From the NCBI GenBank assembly GCA_963929535.1, contig CAWVIZ010000014.1, forward strand, positions 310,001 to 374,000: a DNA stretch of 64,000 nucleotides, given 5' to 3'. A program made the translations under genes and the position numbers. The notes under the pieces are model-generated. The model had not been told where the DNA came from and searched no databases. It saw only the letters and a program-made list of their open reading frames with translations. Of the stretch, positions 25,842 to 34,911 are shown piece by piece. The stretch's first letter is position 1; every line of letters starts with the position of its first letter. Origin of the DNA: Pullilachnospira sp963929535 (GTDB taxonomy: Bacteria > Bacillota > Clostridia > Lachnospirales > Lachnospiraceae).

Positions 25842-27877
25842 GCTGGGAAGAAGAATTGATCAGTCTGTATGACAAAAACAGTTCGCAAATAGGACAGATT
25901 CAGTATAAGCGGGTTAAGAAAAATGGAAAAGAAGAGGACATCCCTTATGTCCTCCTGCCACCCTTCCATACTACGGTGACAGCGCAGATTCAGGTAACAC
26001 TCAGCGCAAATGGAGAATTTTTGGGTGCATCGAAAGTCGGAAGTGAGGACAAACTGACAATCATCCCGGTGACAGAGAAATCAGCCAGCAGGACAGCAGG
26101 AAAGGCACCTCATCCACTTTGCGATAATCTGAGATATCTGGCAGGAGACTATGGAAGATATGTGCAGGATAAAAAAGGAGATTCAGGCAGTTATCATGAA
26201 CTGTACATGGAAGAATTGGAAAAATGGCATCTTTCTCCCTTTTCTCATGAAATGGTGGATGCGATCTGGAGTTATCTGAAAAAAGGAACATTAATTCAAG
26301 ATCTATTGAAGGAAACGATCCTGCTGCAAAATAAAGAAGGATATCTGGTGGATGAGTTCAAGATAGAGGGAGTAGCCCAAAGTATGGCCTTCGTCCGATT
26401 CATCGTGAGAAGAAAAAGCGGAATAAAGTTTGGGCAGACTTGTGATGAGTGCTGGAAAGATCCCTCATTGTGGGATTGCTTTATTCAGTATTACCGCTCT
26501 ATGGCGGGAAAGAAAGAGTTGGATTATCTGACGGGAAAGATGCAGACGCCTTCCTATCTCCATTCTAAGAAAATCCGGAATGAAGGCGATGGAGCAAAGC
26601 TTATTTCATCGAATGATGAATCAAATTTTACATTTCGCGGGCGTTTTACCACAAAAGAACAGGCCTTCGTTATCGGAAATGAGACGTCTCAGAAGATGCA
26701 CAATGCCCTGAAGTGGATTATCCGAAAACAGGGAAGGAGTTTTGATACCATGACCATGGTTACCTGGGAGTCTGATATGAAAGAAATGCCGGCGTGGGAT
26801 GTGGATACTGATATGATTAGTTCGGCTGCTGCTTCAGATAAGGTACTGGAAATCGATGAGGAAGGTATTCATGCGATGTTTCAGGAGGACATTCCGGAGG
26901 GGTGGGAAGAAGAGCAGGAAGAGACTTCTGTGTCTGATGGCAACCCGATAACTGCACGGCAGTTTTACAGTGCGCTGGAGGGATACAGAAAGAAGGTGGA
27001 GAATACTTCACGTATGATCCTCATGGCATTTGATGCAGCAACCACAGGGCGACTGTCACTGGCAGAGTTTAAAACGATGGAAACATCAAGATATCTGGAT
27101 AATATCAGAAAATGGCACGAGCAGTGCGGGTGGATACAGTGGAAATATAAGAGTGGACACAGAAAAAGTTATTATGGAGTACCGGGGGTATGGGATATCG
27201 CTGACATTCTATATGGGCTGGAATCAAATGGAAGGATTACGATTGTTGACAAAAATGGGAAAAGGCTTTACGCAGAACTGGGACGTAGGCTGCTTCCCTG
27301 CATATGGGATAACAGAAGCATCCCCTATGATCTGGTTATGACAGCGGTGAACAGGGCGTCCATGCCTCAGGCGTATAAAGAAAAATATAACTGGGAGCGG
27401 GTTTTGACGCTCGCCTGCTCGTTTGTGAAAAAGAACAGATATGAAAGAGAAAAGGAGGAATGGAATGTGGCGTTAGATAAAAAATGCAGCAACAGAGATT
27501 ATTTGTATGGCAGACTGCTTGCCGTGGCAGACAGAATTGAATTTAGTACTTTTGAGAAAGACAAGGATGATTCGAGAGTAACAAACGCAAAACGATATAT
27601 GAGTACTTTTTCTCAGAGACCTTTTGACACATGGAAGGTCATCGAAGAAAATCTGCAGCCATATCTCAACAAACTTCCAATTACAAAAAGGCGGTATTAT
27701 GAAAGTTTGCTCGATAGTATCTGTGAGATGTTTGATGTGGAGGAATTTCAGAAAAATGACAAATTAGACGGACTTTACCTTTTAGGATTCCACAGCCAGT
27801 CCTACGATTTGAAATATAACAAGAATAAAACGAATGATGGAGGAAACAAAAATGAGCAAGTTAAAGGGGAAAATTGA
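25838..27877 (+). CDS. cas8c: type I-C CRISPR large subunit Cas8c (Csd1)
   Basis: A 679-residue Cascade subunit that recognises the PAM and helps displace the non-target strand; in many type I-C systems an internal start also yields the small subunit Cas11c. The start is TTG in a TTGA overlap with the cas5c stop. Recognisable blocks are FVRFIVRRKSG, ANGEFLGASKV, GNETSQKMHNALKWII and NRDYLYGRLLAVADRIE, which is typical of the Csd1 C-terminus. The gene ends 26 bases inside cas7c. Confidence 0.93.
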   Translation: MSWEEELISLYDKNSSQIGQIQYKRVKKNGKEEDIPYVLLPPFHTTVTAQIQVTLSANGEFLGASKVGSEDKLTIIPVTEKSASRTAGKAPHPLCDNLRYLAGDYGRYVQDKKGDSGSYHELYMEELEKWHLSPFSHEMVDAIWSYLKKGTLIQDLLKETILLQNKEGYLVDEFKIEGVAQSMAFVRFIVRRKSGIKFGQTCDECWKDPSLWDCFIQYYRSMAGKKELDYLTGKMQTPSYLHSKKIRNEGDGAKLISSNDESNFTFRGRFTTKEQAFVIGNETSQKMHNALKWIIRKQGRSFDTMTMVTWESDMKEMPAWDVDTDMISSAAASDKVLEIDEEGIHAMFQEDIPEGWEEEQEETSVSDGNPITARQFYSALEGYRKKVENTSRMILMAFDAATTGRLSLAEFKTMETSRYLDNIRKWHEQCGWIQWKYKSGHRKSYYGVPGVWDIADILYGLESNGRITIVDKNGKRLYAELGRRLLPCIWDNRSIPYDLVMTAVNRASMPQAYKEKYNWERVLTLACSFVKKNRYEREKEEWNVALDKKCSNRDYLYGRLLAVADRIEFSTFEKDKDDSRVTNAKRYMSTFSQRPFDTWKVIEENLQPYLNKLPITKRRYYESLLDSICEMFDVEEFQKNDKLDGLYLLGFHSQSYDLKYNKNKTNDGGNKNEQVKGEN

Positions 27878-28706
27878 TTTTACATTATTTGTGAGCGTAT
27901 CTGATGCAAATCCCAATGGTGATCCGCTGAACGGAAACCGTCCCAGAATTAACCTTGACGGATATGGAGAAATTTCAGATGTATGTATCAAGAGAAAGAT
28001 AAGAAACCGTTTCCAAGATCTGGGACAGCGTGTGTTTGTACAGCCGGATGACAGGGCGGATGACGGATTCCGCAGTTTAAAAGAGCGGGCGGAAGGATGC
28101 GAGGAACTGAATAAAGAAATTATCAAAAAGAAAAAAGCAGACAGAGATCTTTGTGCACAGATTGCTTGCAGGGAATGGATCGATGTGAGGAGCTTTGGAC
28201 AGGTATTTGCTTTTAAAGGTGAGGAGGTATCTTTCGGTGTGCGCGGTCCGGTATCAATCCATCAGGCAGTAAGCCTGTCTCCTGTAGATATTGTCAGTAT
28301 GCAGATCACCAAAAGTGTCAACAGCGAGGCGGGAAAAGAGAGCAAAGCATCGGATACAATGGGGACGAAACATCGTATCAGATTTGGTGTATACAAAGTG
28401 ATGGGAAGTGTTAATGTACAGCTTGCGGAAAAAACCGGGTTTTCACAGGAAGATGCGGAGATTTTAAAAGAAGCTTTAAAAACATTGTTTGAAAATGATG
28501 CTTCATCGGCAAGACCAGACGGCAGTATGGAAGTATGCAGAATATACTGGTGGCAGCATGCAGAAAAGACACCTGCTGTTTCAAGTGGGAAGATACAGAG
28601 AAGTTTCAAAATGAAAGAGGTTAGCAGGCCTTCACAGTTTGAGGACTACGACATTACATGGGAACTGGATGGCTGTGTGGAGCCGGAGGTATATGATTTT
28701 GTATAA
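27852..28706 (+). CDS. cas7c: type I-C CRISPR backbone protein Cas7c (Csd2)
   Basis: A 284-residue RAMP protein that polymerises along the crRNA as the Cascade backbone. It opens MSKLKGKIDFTLFVSVSDANPNGDPLNGNRPR, quoted in part; the DANPNGDP block is diagnostic for Csd2/Csh2 proteins. GVRGPVSIHQAVSLSPVDI and MGTKHRIRFGVYKVMGS follow. The ATG at 27852 lies 7 bases after GGAGG; an in-frame ATG 18 bases upstream has no such site. It overlaps cas8c by 26 bases and cas4 by 14. Confidence 0.95.
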   Translation: MSKLKGKIDFTLFVSVSDANPNGDPLNGNRPRINLDGYGEISDVCIKRKIRNRFQDLGQRVFVQPDDRADDGFRSLKERAEGCEELNKEIIKKKKADRDLCAQIACREWIDVRSFGQVFAFKGEEVSFGVRGPVSIHQAVSLSPVDIVSMQITKSVNSEAGKESKASDTMGTKHRIRFGVYKVMGSVNVQLAEKTGFSQEDAEILKEALKTLFENDASSARPDGSMEVCRIYWWQHAEKTPAVSSGKIQRSFKMKEVSRPSQFEDYDITWELDGCVEPEVYDFV

Positions 28707-29364
28707 TGAAGAAGACTACCTGCAGCTTTCGGGAATTCAGCATTTTGCTTTTTGCCGCAGACAGTGGGCGCTTGCCTATATAGAACTGCAGTGGCAGGAA
28801 AATGTAAGGACCATAGAAGGAAAGATCCTTCATGAAAACGCACATGATGCAGCTATGAAAGAAAAACGGGGCGATCTTATTATTACCAGAGCAATGCCGG
28901 TCCATTCAAGGGAAATCGGAATCAGCGGAGAATGTGATGTCGTAGAGTTTCACAAATCAGATGAAGGGATTCCGATTTCCGGAAGAGAAGGAAAATATAC
29001 TGTGGTTCCCATTGAATATAAGCGTGGTAAGCCAAAGTCAACCGAAGTCGATGCACTGCAGGTGGCGGCACAGGCGCTCTGCCTGGAAGAAATGTTGTGT
29101 TGTGAGATTCCATATGGATCTATTTATTACGGGGAGATACGTCACCGTGAAAAAATAGAATTTACAGAAGAATTGCAGCGTAAAGTAAAGGATATGTTTG
29201 CTGAGATGCATAAGTATTACGAACAAAGATACACTCCAAAAGTAAAATGGAGTAAAAGCTGTAATGCTTGTTCGCTGAAAGATATTTGTCTGCCGGAGCT
29301 GAATAAAAATATCTCGGTAAAGAAATATCTTGATAACAGAATGAAAGAGGAGGGGCCAGATTGA
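28693..29364 (+). CDS. cas4: CRISPR-associated nuclease Cas4
   Basis: A 223-residue RecB-like 4Fe-4S nuclease that trims new spacers and selects the PAM during adaptation. The iron-sulfur cysteines are Cys21 in FAFCRRQWAL and the C-terminal triad in CNACSLKDIC. The nuclease core is GECDVVEFHK and VVPIEYKRGKPK, followed by AAQALCLEE (QhxxY-like region). The ATG at 28693 is preceded by GGAGG inside the end of cas7c. It overlaps cas1 by 4 bases. Confidence 0.95.
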   Translation: MILYNEEDYLQLSGIQHFAFCRRQWALAYIELQWQENVRTIEGKILHENAHDAAMKEKRGDLIITRAMPVHSREIGISGECDVVEFHKSDEGIPISGREGKYTVVPIEYKRGKPKSTEVDALQVAAQALCLEEMLCCEIPYGSIYYGEIRHREKIEFTEELQRKVKDMFAEMHKYYEQRYTPKVKWSKSCNACSLKDICLPELNKNISVKKYLDNRMKEEGPD

Positions 29365-30392
29365 AGCGATTGTTGAACACCCTGTATGTAACGGGCACAA
29401 ACAGATATCTCTCTTTGGATGGGGAAAATGTGGTCGTATTGGAAGAGCAGGAAGAAATCGGAAGGGTCCCTTTGCACAATCTTCAGAGTATTGTAACGTT
29501 CGGCTATACAGGGGCAAGCCCGGCATTGATGGGAGCATGCGCCGAAAGAAATATAGACTTGACGTTTATGTCCGGAAACGGAAGATTTCTTGCAAGAGTG
29601 ACCGGCGAAGTAAAGGGAAATGTTACATTAAGAAAGCAGCAGTATCGTGTCAGCGAGAATAAAGAGGAGAGCATTGGTATTGCAAAAAACTTTATTTTCG
29701 GCAAGATATATAATGCGAGATGGATCTTGGAGCGCGCTGCACGGGATTATCCTCTTAGATTAGATGCAGATAAGTTGAAAGAAAAATCAGCGTTTCTCTA
29801 TCATAGTTTACAAGAAATCCGAGCGTGTGAGAATGCTTCAAAATTATTAGGGCTGGAAGGAGAAGCGGCATCTGTATATTTTTCTGTATTTGATCAACTT
29901 ATCTTGCGGCAAAAAGAAAGTTTCTTTTTCAAAGAGCGCAACAGAAGACCTCCGCTAGATAATGTGAATGCTATGCTTTCTTTTGCCTACAGTCTGCTGG
30001 CGGGAATGTGTGGTTCAGCGTTGGAGGCAGTCGGACTTGATCCTTATGTAGGGTTCTTCCATACGGACAGACCGGGAAGGATCTCTCTTGCGCTGGATAT
30101 GATGGAAGAACTTCGCGGGGTTATGGCTGACCGGTTTGTTCTTACTATGATCAATAAACGTATCATAAAAAAGGAGAATTTTATCCAGAAAGAAAATGGT
30201 GCCGTTATTCTGGATGACACAGGAAGGAAACTTTTTTTGAGTGCATGGCAGGAACGAAAACAGGATATTATTAAGCATCCTTTTCTGAATGAAAAAATCG
30301 AATGGGGTATGGTTCCTCATGCACAGGCTATGCTGCTGGCGAGATATCTGCGTAGAGATCTGGACGAGTACCCTCCGTTTTTATGGAAGTAG
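29361..30392 (+). CDS. cas1: CRISPR integrase Cas1 (type I-C)
   Basis: A 343-residue integrase that inserts spacers into the leader end of the array together with Cas2. The start is a TTG in a TTGA overlap with the cas4 stop. The metal ligands are visible as Glu in LGLEGEAASVYFSVF, His in VGFFHTDRPGR and Asp in SLALDMMEELR. The LYVTGTNRYLSLDGENVVV start is usual for Cas1c. Confidence 0.96.
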   Translation: MKRLLNTLYVTGTNRYLSLDGENVVVLEEQEEIGRVPLHNLQSIVTFGYTGASPALMGACAERNIDLTFMSGNGRFLARVTGEVKGNVTLRKQQYRVSENKEESIGIAKNFIFGKIYNARWILERAARDYPLRLDADKLKEKSAFLYHSLQEIRACENASKLLGLEGEAASVYFSVFDQLILRQKESFFFKERNRRPPLDNVNAMLSFAYSLLAGMCGSALEAVGLDPYVGFFHTDRPGRISLALDMMEELRGVMADRFVLTMINKRIIKKENFIQKENGAVILDDTGRKLFLSAWQERKQDIIKHPFLNEKIEWGMVPHAQAMLLARYLRRDLDEYPPFLWK

Positions 30393-30401
30393 GTGAGAGA
30401 A

Positions 30402-30692
30402 ATGCTTGTGCTTATTACATATGATGTAAATACGCAGACTGCTGCGGGGCGTAAACGTCTGCGAAAAGTAGCAAAACAGTGTGTAAATTATGGCCAGCGG
30501 GTACAGAATTCTGTATTTGAATGTCAGCTTGACTCAACGAAATATCGTCAGGTGAAAGCTATTCTGGAAGATATCATAGACAAGGAATCGGACAGTCTGC
30601 GATTTTATAATCTGGGAGATAAATATAAAAACAAAGTAGAGCATATTGGAATAAAACCCAGTTTTGATGTGACTGAGACGTTGATCCTTTAG
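30402..30692 (+). CDS. cas2: CRISPR-associated protein Cas2
   Basis: A 96-residue ferredoxin-fold protein that dimerises and bridges Cas1 dimers. MLVLITYDVNTQTAAGRKRL and the RVQNSVFECQLD strand are signature sequences. The ATG at 30402 lies after AGGTGAGAG; a GTG at 30393 in the same frame is part of that ribosome site. It is the last cas gene; the leader and array begin at once downstream. Confidence 0.95.
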   Translation: MLVLITYDVNTQTAAGRKRLRKVAKQCVNYGQRVQNSVFECQLDSTKYRQVKAILEDIIDKESDSLRFYNLGDKYKNKVEHIGIKPSFDVTETLIL

Positions 30693-30861
30693 TGCGAATG
30701 CGGAGTGGACAGAAAATGTCAGGAGATTCGCACCGGGAATATAAGGGATAATAGGTGAAGTGGGATGAAATTTTAAACAAAAATATGAGAAAAAGGAGAA
30801 TGATTTGTATAAAGGAATAAATAATCGATGCGAATATAAAAAAATATTGTGAATGTTTGCT
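30693..30861 (+). promoter_or_regulatory. CRISPR leader
   Basis: A 169-base A+T-rich stretch between the cas2 stop and the first repeat, on the side opposite to the degenerate terminal repeat, so it should hold the array promoter and the Cas1-Cas2 docking sites. Confidence 0.75.
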
Positions 30862-31889
30862 GTCGACCTCCTTGTGAGGTCGTGAATTGAAAGATCCCAG
30901 CAGGTGGCAAATGCGTCTGGCCTGTAGTCGACCTCCTTGTGAGGTCGTGAATTGAAAGACAGAAAAGGCCATGAACGGCGAAAATGCTGCATAGTCGACC
31001 TCCTTGTGAGGTCGTGAATTGAAAGACCACATCCGCCGTCAGCACGCCGCAGGACATTGTCGACCTCCTTGTGAGGTCGTGAATTGAAAGAGCAGTAACA
31101 GCAAGAAAAGGAGCAGAAGCCAATGTCGACCTCCTTGTGAGGTCGTGAATTGAAAGGTCCGTGACAGACATACAGTAGAGCTGATCAGCGAGTCGACCTC
31201 CTTGTGAGGTCGTGAATTGAAAGATCTACAAAACCAACCTCAAAAAACGCAAAAACCGTCGACCTCCTTGTGAGGTCGTGAATTGAAAGATAATATTTAC
31301 AAAGCCAGATGCGGGTGATAAAATGTCGACCTCCTTGTGAGGTCGTGAATTGAAAGGTATCATCTCAGGAGTGCAAAACATAACAAAAAGTCGACCTCCT
31401 TGTGAGGTCGTGAATTGAAAGATTGCCGTCTACAGTTTTCACCGTGATCGTTGCAGTCGACCTCCTTGTGAGGTCGTGAATTGAAAGATTACTAAACAAA
31501 AACCTTGCTTCTTTATCTAACGTCGACCTCCTTGTGAGGTCGTGAATTGAAAGAATCATATCTATGTATCGAAGAAATGTAAGAATAGTCGACCTCCTTG
31601 TGAGGTCGTGAATTGAAAGGACTGGATGATCAAAGACTCCAACATGGCCAAAATGTCGACCTCCTTGTGAGGTCGTGAATTGAAAGACCGATCCGCCGGC
31701 GGCCGCAGCACCGCGGGATACGTCGACCTCCTTGTGAGGTCGTGAATTGAAAGGATATGATCGTGGCAGAAGATACCGATGAATTGGGCTGTCGACCTCC
31801 TTGTGAGGTCGTGAATTGAAAGACATCGTTGGTGCCTCCTTCTAACAAGATATAATCGTCGACCTCCTTGTGAGGTTGTGAATTGAACA
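30862..31889 (+). CRISPR. type I-C CRISPR array: 16 repeats, 15 spacers
   Basis: Repeats are 32 bases, begin GTCGACCTCCTTGTGAGGTC and end GTGAATTGAAAG; CGACCTC and GAGGTCG form a 7-bp hairpin around CTTGT. They start at 30862, 30927, 30994, 31059, 31125, 31192, 31258, 31325, 31390, 31456, 31522, 31588, 31655, 31722, 31791 and 31858. Spacers are 33-37 bases. The first 15 repeats are identical by eye. The last has a C-to-T change in the stem and ends AACA in place of AAAG, which marks the leader-distal end. The repeat class and the adjacent genes agree on type I-C. The array is transcribed in the same direction as the cas genes. Confidence 0.98.
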
Positions 31890-31946
31890 GAGGGGGTAGA
31901 CAATAGCAATTTGGGAAATCATCGATAAATAATACCTATGAGGACT

Positions 31947-32003
31947 ATATCCGAAGTTTTATATTTTCAGGTGGGTGAGGAGAAGTAGGAATGGAAATGC
32001 CTG
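31947..32003 (+). repeat. second copy of the rlmI 3' end
   Basis: The stretch CGAAGTTTTATATTTTCAGG...AGAAGTAGGAATGGAAATGC (given in part) matches 19199-19255 with a one-base deletion and a few changes. It includes the rlmI stop codon region and lies 57 bases after the last CRISPR repeat. Confidence 0.8.
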
Positions 32004-32119
32004 AGATTTCCAGAGGAAGAAAAACTGCGGGGGATTTGACAGACAGTTGCTCTTTTGATAGAATAAGAACAGAAAAAGACACTGCCGATAAGCGGCTGGT
32101 CCAAAGATTTCAAGTTATC

Positions 32120-32166
32120 AAAAAAGTAACCGTAAACCTTTGCTGTGTGTGGGCGGTTACTTTTTT
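32120..32166 (+). terminator. terminator after the CRISPR region
   Basis: AAAAAAGTAACCG (32120-32132) pairs with CGGTTACTTTTTT (32154-32166). A closely similar hairpin, including AAACCTTTG in the loop, is at 40976-41015. Confidence 0.8.
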
Positions 32167-32869
32167 GTTTGATTAATATACGCTACCAAAACCAGGACTT
32201 TGCGTACAATACAAAAAAGCTGACGTTATCGTCAGGAGTTTGGAATAAATAAGTATCTAAAAATATGATTGATGTGGAGCAGTATCAGCAAATTCTGGAA
32301 ACAATATTTCATGAGAATAGTAATATTTTGAGCTCTCTTGATAGCTCAAATCGCAGTAATCTTCATCGAATGATAAGAATTTATGATTTTCTGCGATATG
32401 GACAAAGAGCCTCCGTGATTTAAGCATCTGCAGGCAGACACCATCACGGAGACTCTGACGGCGGGGATATAGGCAACATAGCATCTGTAAACAGACACGA
32501 ATGTACTTGCCCTATAAACCTGTTGCCATTATAGGATATGCAAAAATATTTGTCAACATTTATACCAGTATCATTAGTACGAGGGAGAGCACTTCATAAT
32601 TATTTATAAGCTTGCCCTTCTTTCCACGGGTTTCTCTTTGTAAGGCTTTCTATATAATCAGGTGGTTCAGTCCCTCTGTTAAAAGTCTAACCGCATACTG
32701 TTTTACTGACAGTGTTTGCCATTATTTTATCAAATCAGTACTGAAAAACATCACATCACAAAATGCGTGCGATATATGTGCTGCATATTGACAAATGATG
32801 AATAATGGGATTACAATATAATAAAAAAGCTTCCTGTATAATTTAAATTAAGGAGTTGACCAAAGAAAA
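32167..32869. other. non-coding stretch between CRISPR and IS110
   Basis: About 700 A+T-rich bases. I see a hairpin CTCCGTGAT/ATCACGGAG (32411-32451) and an 18-bp imperfect direct repeat GCATCTG..(A/G)(A/G)CAGACAC at about 32424 and 32482. A 75-codon minus-strand frame here has no ribosome site or likeness to a protein. Confidence 0.5.
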
Positions 32870-32935
32870 TACCTCAAGTAAATTTAGATTATTACTGACC
32901 TGGCGAGTTGGTAAAATCTAAAAATACAAGAGGTA
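32870..32935 (+). ncRNA. structured leader of the IS110 element
   Basis: TACCTC (32870-32875) pairs with GAGGTA (32930-32935), and TTTAGATT (32883-32890) pairs with AATCTAAA (32915-32922); an inner TTAC...GTAA pairing surrounds CTGGCGAGT. It ends 7 bases before the transposase ATG. In IS110 elements such leaders can be part of a bridge (seeker) RNA; here that is inferred only. Confidence 0.45.
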
Positions 32936-32941
32936 TCTGAA

Positions 32942-34372
32942 ATGAATAATAAAACAAAAAGAGCAAATAATCAAGTCAATTCTGTGATGAAAGTACAGGA
33001 ACAGAGGGAGATGGTGGAAAAAGCAAACCGAATACTCAGTGAGATGAAATCCTTTACCTGGAAAGATCTTGAGACTCAGGGGAAATTCAACAAAAATGAT
33101 AAGCTCTCATTCATCAGCGATGACATGCTGATTCTTGGATGTGATATTGGCAGTGAGACGCATTATGTCAGGGCAATCGATACAAGGGGCAGGGAGCTGA
33201 GCAGGAAGGCACTTGCATTTGATAATAATGCTGAGGGATTCCAGAAAGCCCGTGACTGGGCAGTACAGCTTGCGATAGCAAACGATAAGAAGCAGATCGT
33301 CTTAGGCCTTGAGCCGACCGGCCATTACTGGTTCTGCCTTGCGGCATGGATGGTATCAAATGGGATCAGTGTTGTTCAGGTAAATCCTTATGCAGTGAAA
33401 CAGACGAAGGAACTGGAAGATAACAGCCAGCAGAAGGATGACAGGAAAGACCCAAAGCTGATCGCAAACCTTGTGAAAGATGGAAACTATGGTATGCCAT
33501 ACCTCCCGGAGAAAGTGTACGCAGAACTGCGCAGGCTATCGATGTTCCGGGAACAGCTGACAGAGGATCGGAACCGGAGCATGAACCGGCTGCACAGGGA
33601 GATGAAGATCTATTTTCCGGAATATAAGGACGCATTCGGAAAGATAGATGGGGCTTTCTGTATGGCAGTCCTGAAGGAAGCGCCATTTCCGGAAGACATA
33701 CTCCGGCTGGGGATAGAAGGGATCCGTGAGATCTGGCATAAGGCAAAGCTGAGGGGGCGCGGCTATAGCAGGGCTGCAGAAATCGTAAAGTATGCAGAAA
33801 CGAGCATAGGTTTGAAAGATGGCACAGCAGCTGGGAAGGAAGCCGTACGGTGGTTTGTAGAGAAGATCATGGAACTGGACGAAGAACTTGCAGGAATAGA
33901 AAACAGACTGAATGAGAAATGCAAGGAGATCCCGCATGCAGAAAACATACTGGAGATATCGGGGATCGGAGAGAGGATCCTTTCCGGAATCCTTGCGGAG
34001 ATGGGAGATATTTCCCGGTTTGACGATGCAAAGGAACTGCAGAAACTGAGTGGACTTGGGCTGGTATCATGCAGCTCCGGAAAGCACAAAGGAGAGACCA
34101 GGATCAGCCATAGAGGGCGCAAACGGCTGAGATACTGGCTGTTTCAGGCGGCCCGGTCAGCGGTGGCACATGGAGAGGAATATAAATGGATCCATGCCCA
34201 CTATACAACACGGGCAGAAAAACCGCTCCAGAAGATGCAGTCACTGATCGTGATCGCATGTAAGCTCCTTCGTGTAATCTATACGATGCTGAAGACAGGG
34301 AAACCGTATGATCCTGAGAAACTGTTGAAGGATATCCGGTATCCAGAGAATGTACAGACAGCTGCAGCGTAA
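32942..34372 (+). CDS. IS110-family transposase (DEDD recombinase)
   Basis: A 476-residue recombinase. The RuvC-like DEDD catalytic part has Asp in LGCDIGSETHY, Glu in VLGLEPTGHYW and two Asp in QKDDRKDPKLIANL. The C-terminal Tnp_20 domain has a helix-hairpin-helix-like SGIGERILSGILAEM and the LSGLGLVSCSSGKHKGETRI block with the family's conserved serine. IS110 enzymes are guided by a structured RNA encoded beside the gene. A 50-residue N-terminal extension rich in Lys and Glu precedes the catalytic part. The frame is intact. Confidence 0.95.
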   Translation: MNNKTKRANNQVNSVMKVQEQREMVEKANRILSEMKSFTWKDLETQGKFNKNDKLSFISDDMLILGCDIGSETHYVRAIDTRGRELSRKALAFDNNAEGFQKARDWAVQLAIANDKKQIVLGLEPTGHYWFCLAAWMVSNGISVVQVNPYAVKQTKELEDNSQQKDDRKDPKLIANLVKDGNYGMPYLPEKVYAELRRLSMFREQLTEDRNRSMNRLHREMKIYFPEYKDAFGKIDGAFCMAVLKEAPFPEDILRLGIEGIREIWHKAKLRGRGYSRAAEIVKYAETSIGLKDGTAAGKEAVRWFVEKIMELDEELAGIENRLNEKCKEIPHAENILEISGIGERILSGILAEMGDISRFDDAKELQKLSGLGLVSCSSGKHKGETRISHRGRKRLRYWLFQAARSAVAHGEEYKWIHAHYTTRAEKPLQKMQSLIVIACKLLRVIYTMLKTGKPYDPEKLLKDIRYPENVQTAAA

Positions 34373-34800
34373 TCGAACAGATCAGAAAAGAAGAAATCCA
34401 GAATCCTGCTGAGTTGCAGAAACGTCTGGTACTGAGCAGGGTTCTGGAAAGGAACCCGAAGGAGACGGGGAAAAGGAATCCCTGTCATCAGAAGACCGAC
34501 GAAGGGGAGGCACAGCGTAGCGTCCACTGAATGAGTGCTGTACGGAACCGGTCAGGTCAGTAAATAATCAAACACAAACAAGAGCTGTAGCCGGCAGGAG
34601 TATCCTCCATAGGGCATAGACCCTGCAAGAAAGCTTAGCTGGCACTCAGTGTATGAACAGGTGGGACGAAGGAAGTTGGGACATGATCCCTGTAGACACG
34701 GAAGGTTCACCATCATAGCGAAACAGAGGGAACATAGCCTTTATAATCATCAATCAAAGGATGCTTTATGAAGTGCACCCGTCTATGGCTATTCAGTACA
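34373..34800 (+). ncRNA. structured non-coding region after the IS110 transposase
   Basis: No coding frame. A 13-bp stem (34398-34410 with 34435-34447, CCAGAATCCTGCT...AGCAGGGTTCTGG) closes a 24-base loop. More short stems follow, for example AGGG-CATAGA-CCCT near 34613 and GGAG/CTCC near 34598. Position and structure fit the bridge RNA of IS1111-type members, or an unrelated structured RNA. Confidence 0.45.
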
Positions 34801-34859
34801 AGATACTATGACTGTTCATCACTTTTAGCTCTGTTTATATGAGGTAACAAGTTAGAAAA

Positions 34860-34886
34860 AGCCTGAAAAATCAATGATTTTAGGCT
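34860..34886 (+). promoter_or_regulatory. palindrome upstream of relB
   Basis: AGCCTGAAAAATCA and TGATTTTAGGCT form a near-perfect dyad directly before TTGACA (34886-34891). It could be the autorepression operator of the toxin-antitoxin pair, or a terminator stem. Confidence 0.45.
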
Positions 34887-34911
34887 TGACATTATAGGAA
34901 GGAGTGATAAT

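Larger units (their letters stand above)
32870..34800 (+). mobile_element. IS110-family element (ends not resolved)
   Basis: One intact IS110 transposase is flanked by structured non-coding DNA: a hairpin leader at 32870-32935 and at least 400 bases after the stop. Family members lack long inverted repeats, so the ends given are approximate. Confidence 0.7.

Noticed and set aside
30894..31857. Self-targeting spacers against this window
   Set aside because: Reading each spacer against the window by eye showed no convincing match; only a computed search could exclude short or imperfect ones.
30534..31909. Minus-strand open frames running through the CRISPR array
   Set aside because: They encode only reiterated FNSRPHKEVD or SIHDLTRRST words from the 32-base repeats.
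32257..32484. 75-codon minus-strand frame after the CRISPR region
   Set aside because: No ribosome site, overlaps a hairpin and a direct repeat, and the translation resembles no protein that I know.
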